From NCBI GenBank assembly GCA_018654745.1, contig JABILA010000040.1, forward strand, positions 1 to 61,772: a stretch of DNA of 61,772 nt. The letters run 5' to 3'. This document shows, piece after piece, positions 57,637 to 61,772 of the stretch (positions within the stretch are counted from its first letter, which is position 1; each line of letters starts with the position of its first letter). Both the position numbers and the translations under genes were made by a program. The notes under the pieces are model-generated. The model was not told the DNA's origin. It did no database searches and saw only the letters and a list, made by a program, of their open reading frames with translations. The DNA comes from Alphaproteobacteria bacterium (GTDB lineage Bacteria > Pseudomonadota > Alphaproteobacteria > UBA2966).

Positions 57637-58866
57637 ATGAGCCTTGATCTCGATGACATCAAAGCCGCCGCCGACATCATCGCCGGTGTTTGCGTCCGTA
57701 CGCCAACCCTGCCCTCGCGGACGTTGTCCAATATTTCCGGCGCGAATGTATTTCTGAAGTTTGAAAACCTGCAATTTACAGGCTCGTTCAAGGATCGGGG
57801 GTCTCTCGTCAAATTGTCTCGCCTGGACGCTGAGACCGCCAAAAACGGTGTCATCGCCATGTCTGCGGGAAATCATGCGCAAGGTGTTGCCTATCATGCC
57901 CAAAATCTGGGTCTGCCGGCGACAATCGTTATGCCGCGATTTACGCCGTTTAACAAAGTCCGGCATACAAGGAGTTTTGGCGCGCGCGTGGTGCTTGAAG
58001 GCGAAACTCTTGAGGAATCCCGGGCGCACGCGGATATGCTCGCGGCCAAAGAGGGTCTGACCTTCATACACCCCTATGACGACGAAGATATCATGGCAGG
58101 TCAGGGTACGGCGGCACTCGAAATGCTAAGCGATTATCCGGAAATAGACACCTTGATCGTGCCTGTTGGCGGTGGCGGCCTGATTTCAGGCTGTGCAATT
58201 GCCGCCAAAGGCATAAATCCCGATATCAGGATCGTCGGCGTCGAGGCTGCGCTATATCCTTCCATGCAACGGGCGCTGGCGGGCGGCGAGCAAGTGATTG
58301 GCGGTCAGACCATCGCAGACGGCATTGCGGTCAAGGCCGTCGGACAGCAGGCCATCGATATTGCACGGGAGCACGTCAGCGACATTCTCTCGGTGACCGA
58401 AGCCCAGATTGAAGAAGCCATTGTTTTATATATGGAAATTGAAAAAACTGTCGCCGAAGGTGCTGGCGCGGTTGCCCTTGCAGCCTTGACCGCGCATCCT
58501 GAGCTGTTTTCAGGGCGAAATTGCGGCTTGATCATCTCCGGTGGCAATATCGATTCGCGATTGCTGTCGTCTGTGATTTCCCGGGGCCTTGTTCGCCAGG
58601 GACGAATTGTCAGCCTGCGCGTGGAAATCAGCGATCAACCCGGTGCATTGGCCCAGATCGCAAGCCTTGTCGGCGAAGCCGGTGCCAATATCATCGAGGT
58701 TGCCCATCACAGATTATTCTCGGATGTGCCGGTAAAAGGGGCCGATCTGGACCTGATGATTGAAACCCGCGACCCCGAACATGGTCGAGAAGTTGTTGCC
58801 AGAATAACCGCAGCGGGATACACCGTATCGCAAATGAGTATCACCGCTGCAGGAGGTGTCTCTTGA
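57637..58866 (+). CDS. ilvA: Threonine dehydratase (PLP, with C-terminal ACT domain)
   Basis: 409 aa. Deaminates threonine (and serine) to 2-oxobutyrate. PLP Lys52 is in TGSFKDRGSL, the phosphate-binding glycine loop is VPVGGGGLISG and the SAGNHAQG motif is intact. One ACT domain fills the C-terminus (about 330-405, EISDQPGALAQIASLVGEAGAN). This is the single-ACT form (IlvA/TdcB-like). It lies 8 bp after the acylase gene, probably on one transcript; the functional link is unclear. Confidence 0.93.
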   Translation: MSLDLDDIKAAADIIAGVCVRTPTLPSRTLSNISGANVFLKFENLQFTGSFKDRGSLVKLSRLDAETAKNGVIAMSAGNHAQGVAYHAQNLGLPATIVMPRFTPFNKVRHTRSFGARVVLEGETLEESRAHADMLAAKEGLTFIHPYDDEDIMAGQGTAALEMLSDYPEIDTLIVPVGGGGLISGCAIAAKGINPDIRIVGVEAALYPSMQRALAGGEQVIGGQTIADGIAVKAVGQQAIDIAREHVSDILSVTEAQIEEAIVLYMEIEKTVAEGAGAVALAALTAHPELFSGRNCGLIISGGNIDSRLLSSVISRGLVRQGRIVSLRVEISDQPGALAQIASLVGEAGANIIEVAHHRLFSDVPVKGADLDLMIETRDPEHGREVVARITAAGYTVSQMSITAAGGVS

Positions 58867-58877
58867 TTTTTACCCAC

Positions 58878-58897
58878 ATGGATCAACATTGATCCAT
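58878..58897 (+). terminator. Hairpin after ilvA
   Basis: Perfect arms ATGGATCA and TGATCCAT with a 4-nt loop lie 12 bp after the ilvA stop. An extra CACA/TGTG pair further out can extend the stem around a small bulge. A T-rich stretch follows 10 nt later. It is a plausible terminator. Confidence 0.55.
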
Positions 58898-59075
58898 TAT
58901 GTGCTTCCATTTTATAACAAATTTGCACTTTTGCCCTTGAAACAACCCCGGAATATTTGGTCTATTGAGGGACTTGGTTATGCGGGAACCATACAGACAC
59001 AGGGCAGGCCGATTTGTTGGGGCGGAGTTTCGCTTATGTTTAACTTCCACAACTAGAATCGGTCGTAATTAATAT

Positions 59076-59936
59076 ATGTTTTTCTTCATCGGTTTCTTGA
59101 TTGTTGTCGGCTCGGTGCTCGGCGGTTACATGCCGCACGGCGATGTCCGTGTGCTATGGCAACCGCTCGAATTGCTGATCATCTTTGGTTCTGCTGTTGG
59201 CGCGTTTATTATTGCAAACCCCAAGCACGTGCTGACCGGTGTGGGCAAGCATTTCGGCCGCGTCATGAAGGGCTCTCCGCACAGCAAGGATGCCTACATT
59301 GAATTGCTGACCCTGTTCTATACAATTTTCCGCCTGGCCAAGGCCAAGGGAATGCTGGCGCTGGAATCCCACCTTGAGGATCCGGAAGACAGCAGCATCT
59401 TCCAACCCTTCCCTGTTTTCCTGTCTAATCACCATGCCGTTGAATTCATGTGTGACTATTTGCGTCTGATGACCATGGGCACGGAAAACCCGCACGAGCT
59501 GGAAGCCTTGCTGGACGAAGAAATCGAAGCGCATCACAAAGAAGCACACGATATCTCGCATGCCGTGACAGCCATGTCAGACGGCCTGCCTGCTTTCGGT
59601 ATTGTTGCCGCCGTGCTGGGTGTTATCGTGACCATGAGCTCAATTGCCGAACCACCAGAGGTGTTGGGTGGTTTGATTGGTGCAGCCCTTGTGGGTACGT
59701 TTCTGGGAATTTTGCTGGCCTATGGTCTCGTGGGCCCGATTGGCACCAGCCTCGGCAATTACGCGGATGCGGACACCAAATACTTTAACTGTATGAAAGC
59801 GGCATTCCTGGCGCATCTGAACGGATACCCGCCAGCCGTTTCCATTGAATTTGCCCGTAAGATACTTTCGTCTCATGAACGACCAACTTTCGCCGAACTG
59901 GAAGAAGCCGTTCAAGATGCCCCGAATCCGGGTTAA
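59076..59936 (+). CDS. motA: Flagellar motor stator protein MotA
   Basis: 286 aa. Four membrane helices (about 3-20, 30-50, 170-190, 200-225), a large cytosolic loop between helices 2 and 3 with the charged residues that contact FliG, and the conserved SSIAEPPEVLGGLIGAALVGTFLGI region. It forms the proton channel with MotB. The ribosome site is weak. The 210-bp leader between ilvA and motA has the ilvA hairpin and little else. motB follows 47 bp later. Confidence 0.96.
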   Translation: MFFFIGFLIVVGSVLGGYMPHGDVRVLWQPLELLIIFGSAVGAFIIANPKHVLTGVGKHFGRVMKGSPHSKDAYIELLTLFYTIFRLAKAKGMLALESHLEDPEDSSIFQPFPVFLSNHHAVEFMCDYLRLMTMGTENPHELEALLDEEIEAHHKEAHDISHAVTAMSDGLPAFGIVAAVLGVIVTMSSIAEPPEVLGGLIGAALVGTFLGILLAYGLVGPIGTSLGNYADADTKYFNCMKAAFLAHLNGYPPAVSIEFARKILSSHERPTFAELEEAVQDAPNPG

Positions 59937-59983
59937 CGCTGTCGTTGTGACAAACAGATCAGAAATGAACAGGTGATACGGCT

Positions 59984-60886
59984 ATGGCCGAAGGTAATAT
60001 CATCATCAAGAAGATCAAGAAGGTCGAAGGCGGCGCTCATGGCGGCGCCTGGAAGGTGGCGTATGCTGACTTCGTGACCGCGATGATGGCTTTTTTCCTG
60101 TTGTTGTGGCTGTTGAACGTGACGACGGATGAGCAAAAAAGTGGTATCGCCGACTATTTTGCCCCGACTACAGTAAGTTTTTCCCGCTCAGGCTCTGGCG
60201 GTGTGATGGGCGGTCTGACGCTTTCATCCGAAGGCGCCAAATCCTCGGATAGCAAAAGTTCAGCTGTTGTTGTCCAACTGACAACGGAACTCACCGCGCC
60301 GACGGATGTTTCCAAAGCGGACAGTGAAATTCTTGAGGATGCAACCGACAAGCAGCTGGAAGAAGAAATGGCAGCGCGGGAGCAGTCTTCTTTTGAAGAA
60401 GCCCAGACGGTTCTTGAAGCGACGCTGAAGGAAAAACTGGAAGAAGAAGACATCTCTGACCAGGTCAAGATCGACACGACCGAAGAAGGCATGCGCATCC
60501 AGATCGTGGATCAGGAAGGCGGTTCCATGTTTATTGCCGGAACGCACAACCTGACAGCAAGATCAAAGAAGATTGTTCAGGAAATCGCCGAAGTCATTGG
60601 AAAACTGCCAAATGACGTATCGATATCCGGTCATACGGATGCTTCGCCCTATGACAACAAGAAAAATGGTGAGTCTAACTGGGAGCTGTCTTCGGGTCGC
60701 GCCAATGCCAGCCGCCGTGTGCTTCAGGAATATGGTGTGGCACCTGAGCGGATCGCGCGCGTCATCGGCAAGGCAGATCAGGACCCGTTGACACCGGAAG
60801 ACCCCTTCCTGCCTGAAAACCGGCGGATTTCAATTATCTTGCTTCGCCGGGCAACTGTTCTGCCACCGTCCCTGCACAAGGAATAG
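59984..60886 (+). CDS. motB: Flagellar motor stator protein MotB
   Basis: 300 aa. The single N-terminal membrane helix (about 27-47) has the proton-accepting Asp29 in AYADFVTAMMAFFLL. A Ser/Glu-rich linker (about 55-160) is followed by an OmpA-like peptidoglycan-binding domain (about 170-295: VSISGHTDASPY, SSGRANASRRVL, ENRRISIILL). It anchors the stator to the cell wall. It is probably co-transcribed with motA; a hairpin at 60913-60939 ends the operon. Confidence 0.96.
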   Translation: MAEGNIIIKKIKKVEGGAHGGAWKVAYADFVTAMMAFFLLLWLLNVTTDEQKSGIADYFAPTTVSFSRSGSGGVMGGLTLSSEGAKSSDSKSSAVVVQLTTELTAPTDVSKADSEILEDATDKQLEEEMAAREQSSFEEAQTVLEATLKEKLEEEDISDQVKIDTTEEGMRIQIVDQEGGSMFIAGTHNLTARSKKIVQEIAEVIGKLPNDVSISGHTDASPYDNKKNGESNWELSSGRANASRRVLQEYGVAPERIARVIGKADQDPLTPEDPFLPENRRISIILLRRATVLPPSLHKE

Positions 60887-60912
60887 CGGCACGTTCACAG
60901 TTCACCATAAGA

Positions 60913-60939
60913 AAGGCCCGGTGTCTGACACCGGACCTT
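60913..60939 (+). terminator. Hairpin after motB
   Basis: An 11-bp stem with one mismatch (AAGG-CCGGTGT / ACACCGG-CCTT) and a 3-nt loop lies 27 bp after motB. Only a short AT stretch follows, so termination may be factor-aided or bidirectional with the convergent chemoreceptor fragment. Confidence 0.6.
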
Positions 60940-61141
60940 AATACGCGCGGTGACAAAAAGTCACCATTACCAATCATTTACTACTCATTTACTTTTTCGG
61001 CGTTGTTGTTGACCGGCTACGGGCATCAGCAATACCTGATCTTTTATAGCGATTGGATGTATCTGAAATATTTCCATTGCCGGAAACTTTGTAACAAACC
61101 GGAAAACCTCAGATACAAAAGTCGATTTCCACCTATGAGTC

Positions 61142-61635
61142 CTAAATCGCCTTGATACCCTGCAGAAAGGTCTGAACTTCAGACTGCAGGTTGCCAAACT
61201 TGTCAGAAAGTTCGCGTGAAGCTGACAAAACCTCGTTTGAAGAATTTTCAGTTTGCTCTGAACCTGAACGGACTTCGCTGATATTTTCCGAGACCTGTTG
61301 CGTTCCAACTGCGGCTTCCTGAACATTTCGGCTGATTTCACTTGTTGCAGCCCCTTGCTCTTCCACGGCGGAGGCAATGGCCGTTGCAATTTCGTTCATC
61401 TCGCCAATTGTCGCGCCAATGCCTTCAATCGCATCAACGGCCTGTTTGGTCGTCGACTGAATTGAGCTGATCTGGTTACCGATGTCTTCCGTGGCCTGAG
61501 CCGTTTGACTGGCGAGGTTTTTGACTTCTGATGCCACGACCGCAAAGCCTTTACCGGCTTCGCCTGCCCGGGCAGCTTCAATCGTTGCATTCAGGGCCAG
61601 CAAGTTGGTTTGACTTGCGATGTCGTTAATTAAAT
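61142..61635 (-). pseudogene. Chemoreceptor (MCP) 3' fragment, interrupted by IS
   Basis: The minus strand encodes the signalling hairpin tip and the return helix of a methyl-accepting chemotaxis protein: [39 protein letters not shown] and [20 protein letters not shown], ending in [10 protein letters not shown]. The frame begins at the IS boundary near 61635. Immediately upstream is IS sequence, so ligand-binding, membrane and HAMP parts are absent from this side and may lie beyond the window. An internal ATG at 61603 could make a short fragment, but a working receptor is not expected. It is convergent with motAB. Confidence 0.85.
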
Positions 61636-61772
61636 TGTAGTAATTCAGACCTGATCTGACAGTTACCGATTTTGACGCGGCGTCTGTCAGGTCAAGTTTG
61701 GTCTATAAACTTTTCCTTCCAGATACGTTTACCATCCTCCAGGGTTTGCATGGGCGTGCGGCCCTCGCAGAC
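61636..61772. mobile_element. IS481-like insertion sequence, right-hand part only
   Basis: The element begins with TGTAGTAATTCAGACC (61636 on), followed by nested copies of a CTGACA/TGTCAG motif (61657 and 61686 regions). This is typical of IS481-family ends. A transposase C-terminus reads out of the window on the minus strand. The left boundary is placed where chemoreceptor coding stops. The other end and any target duplication lie outside. Confidence 0.75.
61692..61772 (-). CDS. IS481-family transposase, C-terminal fragment (window edge)
   Basis: The last 26 codons, [20 protein letters not shown]... to the stop at 61692, match the C-terminal end of integrase-core transposases (a G.TPMQT.LDGKR.W.EK pattern). 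The rest, including the DDE catalytic residues, lies beyond the right edge. Confidence 0.75.
   Translation of the reverse strand, partial: VCEGRTPMQTLEDGKRIWKEKFIDQT

Overview
The window reads as a chromosomal segment of a motile, aerobic alphaproteobacterium of Rhodospirillales/Sneathiella/Kiloniella type. This placement is an inference from gene content: a class I PHA synthase, a HemB of the non-zinc type, the cluster aminotransferase-hom-glpX-recJ, lateral-type motA/motB, and moderate GC. It is almost entirely genic. No gap between genes exceeds about 210 bases, and there is no CRISPR array, prophage or rRNA operon.

Layout. 1-5.7 kb: a caspase-like lipoprotein cut by the left edge, aspS divergent from rnd, a receiver-domain protein and a small unknown protein. 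5.7-13.4 kb: a periplasmic binding protein, katA divergent from oxyR, and a large BvgS-like hybrid kinase with three periplasmic binding-protein modules. 13.4-19.2 kb: polyphosphate genes (ppk-ppx), sixA and a Bcr/CflA exporter. 19.2-21.5 kb: two tandem Sel1-repeat secreted proteins, an alpha/beta hydrolase and a 56-aa protein. 21.6-26.6 kb: a minus-strand envelope-lipid operon (GtrA, FAD oxidoreductase, GT-C-like membrane protein, PAP2 protein). 26.8-28.4 kb: small unknowns and a membrane protein. 28.4-31.8 kb: an operon of a secreted cupredoxin, a secreted unknown and a membrane nucleotide cyclase. 31.9-37.5 kb: tRNA-Glu(UUC), recJ, glpX, hom and an aminotransferase. 37.6-41.8 kb: an OmpA-domain lipoprotein, phaC and a methyltransferase gene broken by one TGA. 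41.9-48.9 kb: an accessory-looking block of FAD dehydrogenase plus ThDP enzyme, PadR plus GyrI-like protein, and a YjjI-type glycyl-radical enzyme with its YjjW-type activase. 49-54.6 kb: a sorbosone-dehydrogenase-like protein, the fused mutase icmF, and hemB divergent from it. 54.7-58.9 kb: an AdoMet-decarboxylase-like protein, a penicillin-acylase-family protein and threonine dehydratase. 59-61.8 kb: motA, motB, then a chemoreceptor gene truncated by an IS481-like element that runs off the right edge.

How genes work together. ppk/ppx make and degrade polyphosphate. katA/oxyR form a peroxide-response pair. The aminotransferase-hom-glpX-recJ run is co-directional and tightly packed. The GtrA-to-PAP2 operon looks like polyprenyl-linked sugar handling. 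The cupredoxin operon may couple a periplasmic copper or redox state to cyclic-nucleotide output. The PadR gene carries a perfect palindrome over its own start codon, so autorepression is likely. The most unusual points are the cupredoxin/cyclase operon, the glycyl-radical pair beside the PadR/GyrI unit, the BamE-caspase lipoprotein, the single-stop methyltransferase and the IS-split chemoreceptor.
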